From Anaeramoeba flamelloides (Eukaryota > Metamonada > Anaeramoebidae), in NCBI GenBank assembly GCA_027625915.1, contig JANTQA010000016.1, positions 3,973,001 through 4,037,000 on the forward strand: DNA of 64,000 nt, read 5' to 3'. Under the pieces are notes generated by a model, which ran no database searches, was not told the DNA's origin, and saw only the letters and a program-made list of their open reading frames with translations. How positions within the stretch are numbered: the first letter of the stretch is position 1; every line of letters begins with the position of its first letter. Both the position numbers and the translations under genes were made by a program. This document shows, piece after piece, positions 55,005-64,000 of this stretch.

Positions 55005-55275
55005 TCAAATTCACTACCCAATAGTATACCTAAAGTAAAATCAAATGTGAAAGTCAACCCCTTGATATTATTGGTTAATTTTCAATTAGGAATGTAATTT
55101 TCAAATTTTTTCCAATTTTTTGGAGGATTTTTGATTTTTTTTATATAAGAGAAATTTTATTGTTTGAGTAAAAATTTTCAATTTGAACCTTTATTTTTAA
55201 AAATCTTTTACAAATAATAGAAATTTAAGAAACCAATAATAGATTTACTTTTTGTTTATTACTGTTTTATTTGAT
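55005..55275 (+). mobile_element. Fragment of foldback family A
   Basis: CACTACCCAATAGTATACCT, GTCAACCCCTTGATATT and TAATAGAAATTTAAGAAACC occur in the same order as at 37900-38180 and 905-1200. Single arm only. Confidence 0.6.
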
Positions 55276-56456
55276 CATTTTATGTTTAGGCAACATAGAA
55301 AAAAGTAGCATGCCTTTTAATTTATTTTTATTTATATTGTAGTTTATGGGGATAGTTTAAAAGTCCTCTTTTTTACCATTAGGTTTTTCTTTATTTGAGA
55401 AATAAAAAGAAAATTTTTGAAAATTTCAGTTCATTCCAAAAATTAAAAAAAAAATAGACTCCCTCGAAATTCCTAAACTTGAATTTAAAATTTTTTTAAA
55501 AGATTCAAACATAGTTTCATTATCTACAGAGCTAATAAAGATATTGGATCTTGTGTATTGTTAATATTAATAATATAATTATTTATAATAATGGAAAAAT
55601 TATTTTTTTTAATTTAGAAATCCAGAACTTACTATTATTTCGATATGATGGACAATTCCTGATTAAATCACCCAAATCTTCGATGAATATCTAAATCTTT
55701 GTATAATTTATACAATTGACTAAACTTTCATTATTTTTTATTCATAAAAAAAGAATATCTATTAAGATAATTTGTGCAATTTCTTAACTTTAAAATAGAC
55801 GATCACATTCCAATTTTCAATATTTTGGCTCTTTGTTAATATTTCGCTATATCAAAATTAGATATTTTTGGTTTGGAAAGAGGATTTTTTATTTTTTTTT
55901 ATTATTTTTAAAAAATAACATTTCAATTCAAATTTTCCACAATAAAACCAATTGAAAGTATAGGTGATTAAATAAATGAAAATTTGATAGAAAATAACTT
56001 AAGTTCTTTTAAGGAAATTCTGATCAATTATAGCAAATTTTTTTAATTCTTTAAGGTTGGAAAAATCTTGTTTTCTTGTTTTTAAAAATGTAAAAAAAAA
56101 TGCAGCAAGAAGTTTCTAATTTTGGAATTGATACTAATAAATTGTTTTCTCTTATTTACAGGAATTAATTTACAAATTTAAATCATTTTTTTAGTAAGAA
56201 AAAAAATGGTTATGAATCTTTATGATAAAATAACTAATTCCAAAATATCTTCCTAGAAAATTTTATTTTGAAAAATCAAATTTTCATCTTATAACTAAAA
56301 CACAATTTCTGAGTAAATTTTTAAATGTATAGAGAACTTGAAAGATTACAACTATCCTTCTTATTAAACAATGCCAATATTTTTGCAATATGTTGTATAA
56401 ATCATTTATTTGATTAACTAAAAGAATTATCTCAAAATAGAAAAAAAAAATCTTTA
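55276..56456. other. Spacer, no gene seen
   Basis: AT-rich. No coding frame or shared repeat recognised. Confidence 0.4.
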
Positions 56457-57032
56457 TATGTCCTTAATAAAATTAAGCACTATTTTTTTCTGATTAATAT
56501 TTTTCGAAATCTAAGTTCATAACTTAATTCAATTAACCACTGTAATAATTTTTTTTAGAATAAAAACACTCTCAACTTTTGAATATCGAAAATATTTTTT
56601 GAAATTACTATGCACTTTTTTATTTTTTTTTGAATAATTGGGGTTGAGAAAAGCTTGAAATCAAAGAATAAGCTAATATATTAGATTAGAAGGTTTTTCA
56701 GAGAGTTTATCTTTTTAGTTGAACTTTTTTTTATTTTTACCATTTAAAAATAAAAAAAAACATTTGAAGACCAAATTAGTGCCTTTTGTGAAAATAAAAT
56801 TCCCCATAATTAAGAATTTGTTTTAGTAAATGAGTTAAAATAAGAAAGTGTATCGAAAAATATACATAATTTCAAGTGTTAATTCAATCATTTTGGCAAA
56901 ACATGTTTTCAAGAAAAAGTTAAATTGAAACTTTATTTATTTTTATTTTTTCATTTAGATTTTTTAATTGTATTTTAGGAAAGTATTTGATCAGTTTTCC
57001 ATTTTTAGTTTTTTTTGGGTCGTAGGGACATA
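56457..57032 (+). mobile_element. MITE family G, copy 2 (576 bp)
   Basis: Same ends and same length as 36377-36952; differences are scattered substitutions. The flanks differ completely (CTTTA before, TTAATATTG after; GATTAA before and TTTCATAAC after in copy 1), which confirms the element borders. Confidence 0.88.
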
Positions 57033-57559
57033 TTAATATTGCTGAAAAAAAAAATTCATATTGTATAATAATAATGTAATTTTCAAAAAAAAAAGTATAA
57101 AAAATTTTTATAATTTATGAAATAAAATGAATAAAATTGTTTTCTTTTTCTTAAAAAATGATCAAAAAAATTTATCTCCTATGAAAAATTTACTTTTCCA
57201 AGTTTTTTTGTTTGAACATAATTTTTTGATACCTTGCATATACAGAATTCGGAAATAGAGAATGCCAGTAATCACATATTTAAAATTTTCGTCTTGTTTT
57301 CTTTGAAGACTGGTCCCTTAAAGCAAATAATTTCCAAAAAATAAAAGTAATTCGAACAAACCTTCGAAAAATCTTTTCACTTTTAAAAAGATTTGAGTAT
57401 TTTTAAAAACCGATCAAAAACTTGAAAACAATTAAAGACCTTTCAAATACTTCCTAAGAATTTTTAGTGTGAAAAACATACTTTAAATCAAAAATTTTGA
57501 GATTCTTTTCTCCAAACAATCCAGAATTATATCATTTTTTTTCAATTTTCATTTCAAAA
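57033..57559. other. Spacer upstream of the POLD3-like gene
   Basis: No gene. The region from about 57290 is slightly less AT-rich and probably holds the promoter and 5'UTR. Confidence 0.35.
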
Positions 57560-58728
57560 ATGAAAAAAAATTTTGAGATAATCAAAAAAGAACTGGACAA
57601 AAACAATCAATGTCTTACATATAAATGGGTTTCTCACACTTTATCCTTAAATTCAAAAACGTCCAAAGAGTAACCTATTTCCTTTTAAAATTCAAAAACA
57701 ACGAACAAAAACAAATTTAAAGGTTTTTACATTTTTAATTTTATAGTCTACTGTATTCGTTTTATTTAGAACACAAAAACGAATTAAAAGCACTTTTTGT
57801 TGTCATTGTTCCAATTTCGGAGAATAGAATTGTTAAGATTGTTCCAGGTTCCTCGATTGAGTCTGTTCGTCAAGATTATTCTTCAACTTCTACACATATT
57901 TATTCTGTTCAAAAAGTAATACCCAAAGACTTGAATGAGGTTTGTAAAAAGGATGTTACCAATTACCAAATGCTATTCAAGAGCAAGGATACCAAATTAT
58001 CCAAACAAAAACAAAATTTTTTAACGAATAGATGGAGTCAAATAATGGTTGCTGAAGATCAAGAACAAGAAGAAGGTATAAGCGACGAAGACGAAGAAGG
58101 GTTACCAAATAAGGAAACTTCTGAAAAAGCTTTTGAAAAGAGTGGAATTTTAGTTGCTGAAGAAACTGAACAAATGCAAATAATAAAAGTTGATGATCAA
58201 AAAGCCAGAATAAGAAAATTTCATTATTTAACAAAGAATCAGGATTATCATGAATCTAGCTCACACTCTGATTCTTCAGCGTCAACCTCTGGTTCATCTT
58301 CCTCCTCTTGTTCACCCTCGTCGTCTTCGTCATCGTCTTCGTCATCTTCGTCATCTTCATCATCGTCTTCGACGTCTGCTTCAATTGATCTTCTTACAGA
58401 ACCAAAAATAACAAAAACAAATCTGATAGATCAAAAAAAGAAATCACAAAAAGAAATTAACCAAAGAAAAAAAAAATCAAGAACGCTAATTAATACTCAA
58501 GGGAACTTAGTTTATGAAGAACAATGGTTACCAAATTCACAATTTAGTTCTTCACCATTCTCTCAAGAAATTGAAATTGAAAAACAAAAAATAATTCAAT
58601 TAAAAAAACAAATTATACAAACAAAAAAAATTTTTATCAGTCGTTCAGTTTCTTCAAAAAAGAAGAAGAGCAAATTAAAACAAAAAGAAATTTCAAGCTT
58701 TTTAAAAAAGAATTTCAAACACGTCTAA
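57560..58728 (+). CDS. DNA polymerase delta subunit 3 (POLD3/Cdc27-like)
   Basis: Two exons, 57560-57669 and 57747-58728 (intron 77 nt, phase 2), 363 residues. The N-terminal winged-helix-like region matches the family: CLTYKWVSHTLSLNSKTSKD (human: VTYKWLSYTLGVH...), then LLYSFYLEHKNELKALFVVI, SSIESVRQDYSST and THIYSVQKVIPKD (human: IHVYSIQKAMLKD). The rest is low-complexity acidic and basic sequence, including a ~20-residue Ser tract written with mixed TCN codons. The last 20 residues hold QKEISSFLKK (Gln349, Ile352, Phe355, Leu356), a PIP-box-like PCNA-binding motif at the position where Cdc27/POLD3 has one. In Pol delta this subunit links the catalytic and B subunits to PCNA for lagging-strand synthesis. 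Sequence similarity is modest, but motif order and the C-terminal PIP box agree. Confidence 0.8.
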
Positions 58729-60977
58729 ATGCAAACCTTTTCAGATTTGGAAATGTTGATCTATTTAAAAGAAATTCTTAATGTATAAAGAGACTCCATT
58801 TGATCTCAGAACCAAAAGAAAGGATTTTTTTTATTTCTAACAAGATATTAAATTTTAATAATCTACCAATTTTAATACCAAAAATCATTACAGAAGATGT
58901 TTAAAATTCTTTTGTATGATGGTAAAAAGACAAAATGGATGAAGAATAAATGGAAAAAGAGTAAAATTACAAAATAAATGCAAAGTAGCCGGAAAAAAAA
59001 AAAAAAAAAAGACAAAATGGTAAAGCGAAAGAATTCTATTTAAGAATAATTATAATGAAAAATTGAACATGAAAATTAGAAAAGGGTTTCTGGCAAAAAG
59101 ATGTTTTCTACAGTCAACTTCAAATCAAATATTTGTAACAAAAACAAATATCCACGTACGTAAAACTTAACCAGCAAATATTTTTAAAATATATATGTCA
59201 TTCGGGAAAAGATTGGCTAATTTTGGAAAAAATTACTTTTTCCACAATTTTAAAAAATATCACCACTCATCAACTATCCAGCCCACGAATAAACATGTTG
59301 GTGGGTCCGAATAATGATAAAAAGTTCAAATAAATTTCAAAAAATAAAAAACTTTTTTAGATTTCTTTTGTTAAATAAATTGGTTTTTCAAAAAATGAAC
59401 ATGAGCAAAATGATTTTTGTGATAATGTGATGAATATTTATCGCACAGTTGATCTAGAACCAGAATTTCTTTTGAACCATTATCAACAAAAATAACAAGA
59501 AACACTTTCACTAGGAGATGTGGGCTTGAAAATATGGCATATTTTCATAGTATTGTTGCTCAATAACACAACCCATACTCTAATAACAATCTAGTTCCTA
59601 AGGACAAAGTTATCTCTGAGTAAAATCCTTTTTTCCACTTTAAATTTTATTTTCAATTTCAAATATTGACTTTTAAAAAAACAAGTTTAATGGGGTAATA
59701 ACCATAAAGTATTTTTTTTTTTTTTTTACAAATGTCAAAGTGTATCAGAAAACTAGGTTTTTTTTTTTTTTTTTTGACTTTGTCTCGTTGATTTTTAGTA
59801 TTCAAAATACTTTTTGTAAAATAATCTATTATATTTATTTTTTAGGGCAAATAATAAAATGCCAAAACAAAATGATATGTTGATTTGTCTTATGTAATCT
59901 GAGAAATATTAAATTGTTCACCTTTGATTCCTACCTTAATATTCTATTGTGAGATTTTATTTTATGTTTGAAAAAAAATTATATAAAATATTTTTGAGAA
60001 GGCACTTTAAATGATAAAAACCAAACAAAACCTAAACGAAAATAATCAATCGTATTTTTTTGATCCAGATTGAAAATTAATTAAAAAGTGAAAATGTTAA
60101 TTTTCTGGTTTTACAATCTTAATCTAAGTGAACTGACTCTAAAATTAAAAAAAAGGTACAATAAGAGTTTGAAGAAAAAAAGAAAAAAAAACAAAGATAA
60201 AAAATCCTCCTAATTATCATTTTTTGTTTAACTCATCTGATGGTGAAATATTGTGAATTTAAAAAGCTATTTTTACAAATTTACTGAGTCGAGAAAAAGA
60301 TATCGTTCAAGAAATTAAAAAATATTGAATGAAATATAATGACTTGAAGTATACTAAAGAATTTTTATTGTTCGCTCTACCGACACAATCATAAGGTTGA
60401 GTTCTGATTATTATTCTTAAATTGATTATTTAGTGTTTATGTTTAGGTCAATAAACATGTTAGCCAAATTGAACCAAAACCAAATTATCTTTTGATCAGA
60501 TTATTGTTTTAATTTCTTTCTTCTCATTAATTATTTGTTTTTTTTTTTTTTTGAGCTCTTTGTATTGATTAAATTATAATTTTCCCCAATTATCAAATAT
60601 GTGTTAAAATTAACACAAAATTTTTCAATTATTAAATTCTGTTTAATTTTTAAGATTGATTCTAAGGCCAATATCAAGATTTATTTCCTATTTATAGAAC
60701 CTTAAAATTTCAAATTATTTGCCATTTTTTAAATTAATTAGTGATTGAAATAAAAATGAAAAATTACACTTCTACTTGTTTAAAAGACTAATTTATAAGA
60801 CATATTTTTTTTTATTTCAAATTTACTTTTTAAAAAATAAACCCTAAAAAAAAAGTTAAAACAAATAAAATAAAAAATATTTAGCTAAATTAGAACCATT
60901 TACTAATTGGAATGTTAACAATTATTTATAAATTACAATACTCACAAAAACATAAAATAAATAATTATCAATACAAA
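58729..60977. other. Spacer downstream of the POLD3-like gene
   Basis: No coding region. 59518-59640 is copy 2 of dispersed repeat H (GGGCTTGAAAATATGGCAT, ATAACAATCTAGTTCCTAAG, GAGTAAAATCC), matching 31917-32050. Several T15-T20 tracts occur (59711-59727, 59759-59776, 60540-60553). Confidence 0.45.
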
Positions 60978-61345
60978 TAAATCAAGTGTGTTGAAAATTT
61001 TAGATTTGGTCAAAACAAAAAAATGCATTGCTAAATTTACTTAAATTTTATTACCAATATTTGATTGATCAAATGGTTAGATATCATCAACTAATTTTAT
61101 TTGAGTTCTTCAAAATAGAAGAACTCAGCTTTAACCTAATATCAATCTTTCGAAAAAATTTTTAATTGAACAAAACAAGTTGGATACTTCAAAAAATTAA
61201 ATGAAAACAAAAAACATAAAAAGATAAAAAAATGATTTTCATATTTTAGAAAAAATTCAAAATTATTTCCATATTTGAATGAAATCGTATTATTGTGATT
61301 CTTTGAATTGTTCTAACTATGTTGAAAATTTTAAATTTTAGTTTA
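60978..61345 (-). mobile_element. MITE family B, strongly diverged copy
   Basis: AAATGCATTGCTAAATTTAC, TTGATTGATCAAATGGTTAG, AGAAGAACTCAGCTTTAACC and GTATTATTGTGATTCTTTG occur in the family's order (minus). It shares the AGAAGAACTC variant with 20940-21210. Confidence 0.55.
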
Positions 61346-61556
61346 GATAAACAAAACTATGAAAAATTTTTTAGAAGGGATAATGGGATATTCAAATTAT
61401 ATATTATTATTATTTATTATGAATAACTTAATTTTTTACTATCATTATAATATGTTATTTTTCTTACTGAAAAATAATTAATTAAAAATAAAATTCAGAA
61501 TTTAATAAAAATAAATTAGAATAAAAAAAACACAAAAAGAACTTTTTCTTCTTGGT

Positions 61557-62442
61557 TTAAAATTTAAGAATTGTTTTTGTTGTATTTGTAAGCTCTTCAA
61601 TTAATTTTTCAGATTTTTCATTTTCAGTTGCAACGTTGGGCATATTTTCCCCCATTTCTGTATAATACCCGAGTATTTGAAGTAAATTATTTACTGATGG
61701 GCTGATCAAGGATTCTTCATAATCCACTTGTTCACCACCGATTGAGTCGAGTATTTTATAATATTCTTGATCCTTTGTATTTTTGTTTTCATCTCCGTCC
61801 TCTATTAAGGCGTCACTATTGAAAGATGATAAATTTAAAAAGGGGATTTGGATGACAGAATTTTTTTTTTTCAAAAACTCAATTTTTGCATTTAAACCTG
61901 AATCTTCGAGATCTTCTTTGATCTTATCAGTAGTTTCTTCTTGTGTTTTTGATTTTGATTCAGATCGTTTTTTTTGTGAATTCTCTTCCTGCTTTTTTTT
62001 TGTTGGTTTGGATGTTGAAACTTTGCTTGATTGCCCTTCATCTTCAGAGCTTGTTTCAGATGAAGGTGTTTCAGAAGAAGTTTCACTTGATTCACTCTAA
62101 TTTGATTTGAACAAAAAAAAGATGATGATTTCAAAATCATGAAAATAATTAATGAATTATTTATTAATAATTATATATATATATATATATATTTGTTATT
62201 TTTATTATTTGGTTGTTATTATTTTATCAAATTTAAAATTATTTTTTTCATGAATATTTAATAGAATAAGAATATTCAATAGAAAAAAGAATTAAAAAAA
62301 AATAATTATTTACTCCAGATTCAGACTCGGAATCTGCTGGAAATCGGTATCCTCTTTCTTTAACTAATTGATTGACATCTTCGACTAAATCAAATAAAAT
62401 ATTACCTTTTAAAAATTTTCGACCTTTTTTAATAAAGGGGTG
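61557..62442 (-). CDS. C-terminal exons of a probable Ste20/GCK-type protein kinase
   Basis: Minus strand, partial. Two exons, 62442-62314 and 62096-61557 (intron 217 nt, both phase 0), 222 residues and a stop. The first exon begins HPFIKKGRKFLKGNILFDLV. HPFI is the usual end of kinase subdomain XI, and the following DLVEDVNQLVKERG resembles the stretch after the kinase domain in MST/GCK kinases (HPFIK...ILRDLI.EAM). A Ser/Glu/Thr-rich acidic linker (SESESGSESSETSSETPSSE) and a Lys/Gln region follow, then a partly hydrophobic tail (ISPSVNNLLQILGYY). I see no SARAH coiled coil. The catalytic domain must lie in exons beyond the LINE-filled region, probably outside the window. The identification rests mainly on HPFI and its context. 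Confidence 0.5.
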
Positions 62443-63050
62443 CTATTAAAAGTTAATTAGTATATATGATATAGTTATAAAAATCAAAAAAAAAAAAAAG
62501 TAAAATAAATTTGGAAAGATTGAAAAAGATAATTTGAATAAAAATTCTAAAAATAATAAATTTCAAGGATCATTTTGAAAAAATGAAATCAAATAAATTG
62601 AAAAAAAAAAAAAAGATTCTAAATGGAAAGAGGCTTTTTTAATTTATTTTTTTTATATAATTTTGAAAGCATTATTATTAAAAATAATTTTTTAAAATGA
62701 TTTATCTTTTGATTTGAAAATTATAGAATGTTTTCATTAGTTGAGTTTAAATTAATGATTATTAAAAATGATTTTTAAAATTAAGATTTTTTTTTCTTTT
62801 TGGAAATTTTAATAAATAAAATTATGTTATTGAAATAATGTGACTTCGTTTGTAAAATCAAAAGATCTATAATTTTAAAGAAAATTATTTTTCGAAATTA
62901 AAAGAAAAAAAATAACAATGTTAAAGATACAGCCATTTTAAAAAAGTCCTCACTTTTTTAAAACTTTTTTGAAATTTTATATTTTAAAAAAGTGATGACG
63001 TTTTTTTTTTAGATATTGTTATAATTAAAACTTTTCTTAAAAATCAAGTT
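62443..63050. other. Intron or upstream sequence of the kinase-like gene, no exon seen
   Basis: The acceptor CTTTTAATAG precedes the exon at 62442. Upstream is AT-rich with several TTTTAAAAAAGTGA-type short repeats in both orientations (62935-63062). No kinase catalytic motif was found on the minus strand up to 64000. Confidence 0.4.
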
Positions 63051-63721
63051 TTAAAAAAGTGAAAATTTTTTCACAATTAAAACTTTTTGAAATTTTTCTT
63101 TTTTATAAAAGTGTGGGAATCAACCTTTTAATATGGCGTAGAGGTTGGAGTTTGAAGAAAAGTATCTTTTTAAAGATAAGTACTTGCAATTTCAAACAAC
63201 AAAAAATATTTAAACTGGAAAGTTTCAAAAACAATTTTAAAATTTTACTAATTGCTTAAATAGGTACTCTTATGTAACAAGCAAAAATAAAAATAATTAA
63301 TGTGATTTATGTAAAGAAAAGTTGAATATTGATATCATTGAAGACTTGGATCATTTTTTATGGGGTCGTGTCGTAGAGTGACTAGGTTTTTTTTTTAATT
63401 TAAAAGAATGGAGAAAAATCAAAGATTTTACTCAATTCTTTTAAATTATGGAAAAGCTAACGACGGTTTTTTTTTATTTAAGAAATAAACAGAAAATTAA
63501 ATAAATTTTCGGTTTCTTTCTTAAATTTAAAAAAACCTTACGTCGTCCGGCCTATGAAAAAAATCGAAAAATATGGATATCTGAATTTTATAAAAAAATT
63601 AAAAATATCGCTGATATTATTAATAAAAAGAATTCATCATTTATATTATCATTAGTAAGTGAAAATAAAATTTGTGATTCATTTACAAAATTTCTAAAAA
63701 AAAGTTTAGAAATTAGGTGAG
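63051..63721 (+). mobile_element. LINE remnant (C-terminal zinc-knuckle end) interrupted by hairpin arrays
   Basis: Plus-strand pieces match the end of a non-LTR reverse transcriptase. LNRYSYVTSKNKN is at about 63255-63295, then CDLCKEKLNIDIIEDLDHFL (63303-63359), then, after an array, PAYEKNRKIWISEFYKKIKN and about 35 further residues to 63717. The order C-x2-C ... H-F-L ... (C)P-x-Y-x-x-x-R-x-I-W is the typical terminal zinc-binding motif of this class, but the array sits between HFLW and PAYE, where the last cysteine would be. The 63183-63290 block is shared with the LINE at 23340-24265. Confidence 0.7.
63362..63545. repeat. Hairpin array (family F) inside LINE coding sequence
   Basis: Starts GTCGTGTCGTAGAGTGACT, the same terminal word as the complement of the array end at 23760-23770. 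It contains one hairpin of the AGAATGGAGAAAAATC class and one of the AGAAATAAACAGAAAA class (63465-63538, ending AAAAAAACCT), and ends TTACGTCGTCC. Confidence 0.85.
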
Positions 63722-63915
63722 TACCGTCAAGTGCCTAGGTTTTTTGGAATTGAAGAAATAAACAGAAAAAATATTGAAATTTTCAGTTTATTTCTCAAAT
63801 TAAAAAAAAAAACTAACGGAGAGTGCCATAGAGCGCCTAGGTTTTCCAAAATTCAAAAGAATAGAGAAAAATCATTTAATTTTCTCTATTCTTTTAAATT
63901 CTGGAAAACCTAACG
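63722..63915. repeat. Hairpin array (family F), second array of this LINE
   Basis: Linker GTACCGTCAAGTGCCT, a hairpin at about 63738-63820 (GAAATAAACAGAAAA class), linker CGGAGAGTGCCATAGAGCGC, then a hairpin at 63838-63911 whose arms run AGGTTTTCCAAAATTC... to ...AATTCTGGAAAACCT, ending CTAACGGCACACAG. It begins immediately after the LINE-derived residues ...KSLEIR. Confidence 0.85.
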
Positions 63916-64000
63916 GCACACAGGAGAAAAGTATTTTTCTCTCTTCAAAAATAAAAAAATAAATAAGAAAAGCAATTTTTTAAAATAGAAAACTTCAAAA
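63916..64000. other. Right edge, unassigned
   Basis: AT-rich; too short to classify. It may continue the LINE or the array. Confidence 0.3.

Noticed and set aside
1-64000. tRNA or rRNA genes
   Set aside because: I looked for GGTTCGAATCC-type T-arm boxes and GC-rich stems on both strands and found none that folds into a cloverleaf by eye.

Overview
This is a very AT-rich (by eye about 80% A+T) eukaryotic nuclear segment. Short spliceosomal introns, long intergenic spacers, many A/T runs and proteins with Lys/Glu-rich low-complexity tracts suggest a free-living protist. The style resembles anaeramoebid or amoebozoan-like genomes, but that is an impression and no species is claimed. I found no ribosomal RNA, tRNA, CRISPR, prokaryotic operon or LTR/retrovirus-like element.

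Host genes, left to right: a TOM1/THH1-like multipass membrane protein (-, 2667-3549); a large Lys-rich protein with a degenerate vWA domain and a degenerate alpha-kinase domain (+, 8845-10914); a small cysteine-motif DUF5522-like protein (+, 14322-14681); an ABHD17-type serine hydrolase (-, 19825-26466, three exons including a 32-nt microexon); the WASH actin nucleation-promoting factor (+, 30994-34788, three exons); Rab GDP-dissociation inhibitor (+, 38786-48919, four exons, with introns of 3.6 and 5.1 kb); an A/B-type cyclin with a destruction box (-, 51369-52795); a DNA polymerase delta subunit 3 homologue with a C-terminal PCNA-binding motif (+, 57560-58728); and the last two visible exons of a probable Ste20/GCK-type kinase (-, 61557-62442). 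WASH, GDI and the ABHD17-like enzyme all act in endosomal or membrane trafficking. Cyclin and POLD3 belong to the cell cycle and replication. There is no sign of co-transcription.

Introns fall into two size classes. Most are 69-217 nt. Three genes carry introns of 2.2-5.3 kb, and these are filled with repeats. Donors are mostly GTAAG/GTAAA/GTATG. Acceptors are TAG, CAG and, unusually often, AAG within TAAAG. In two genes an intron sits at the start codon itself: GDI (A|TG) and the cyclin (ATG|).

The spacers and long introns are packed with short non-autonomous elements. At least ten families recognise one another within the window; I label them A-L. The most unusual is a composite 'hairpin array' (family F). 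It consists of strings of palindromes bounded by AGGTTTT...AAAACCT, separated by roughly 10-bp CGGCACTTGA-type linkers. It occurs at 1-300, 23465-23770, 63362-63545 and 63722-63915. Two of these arrays sit inside LINE reverse-transcriptase remnants, and an uninterrupted copy of one target site is also present in the window.
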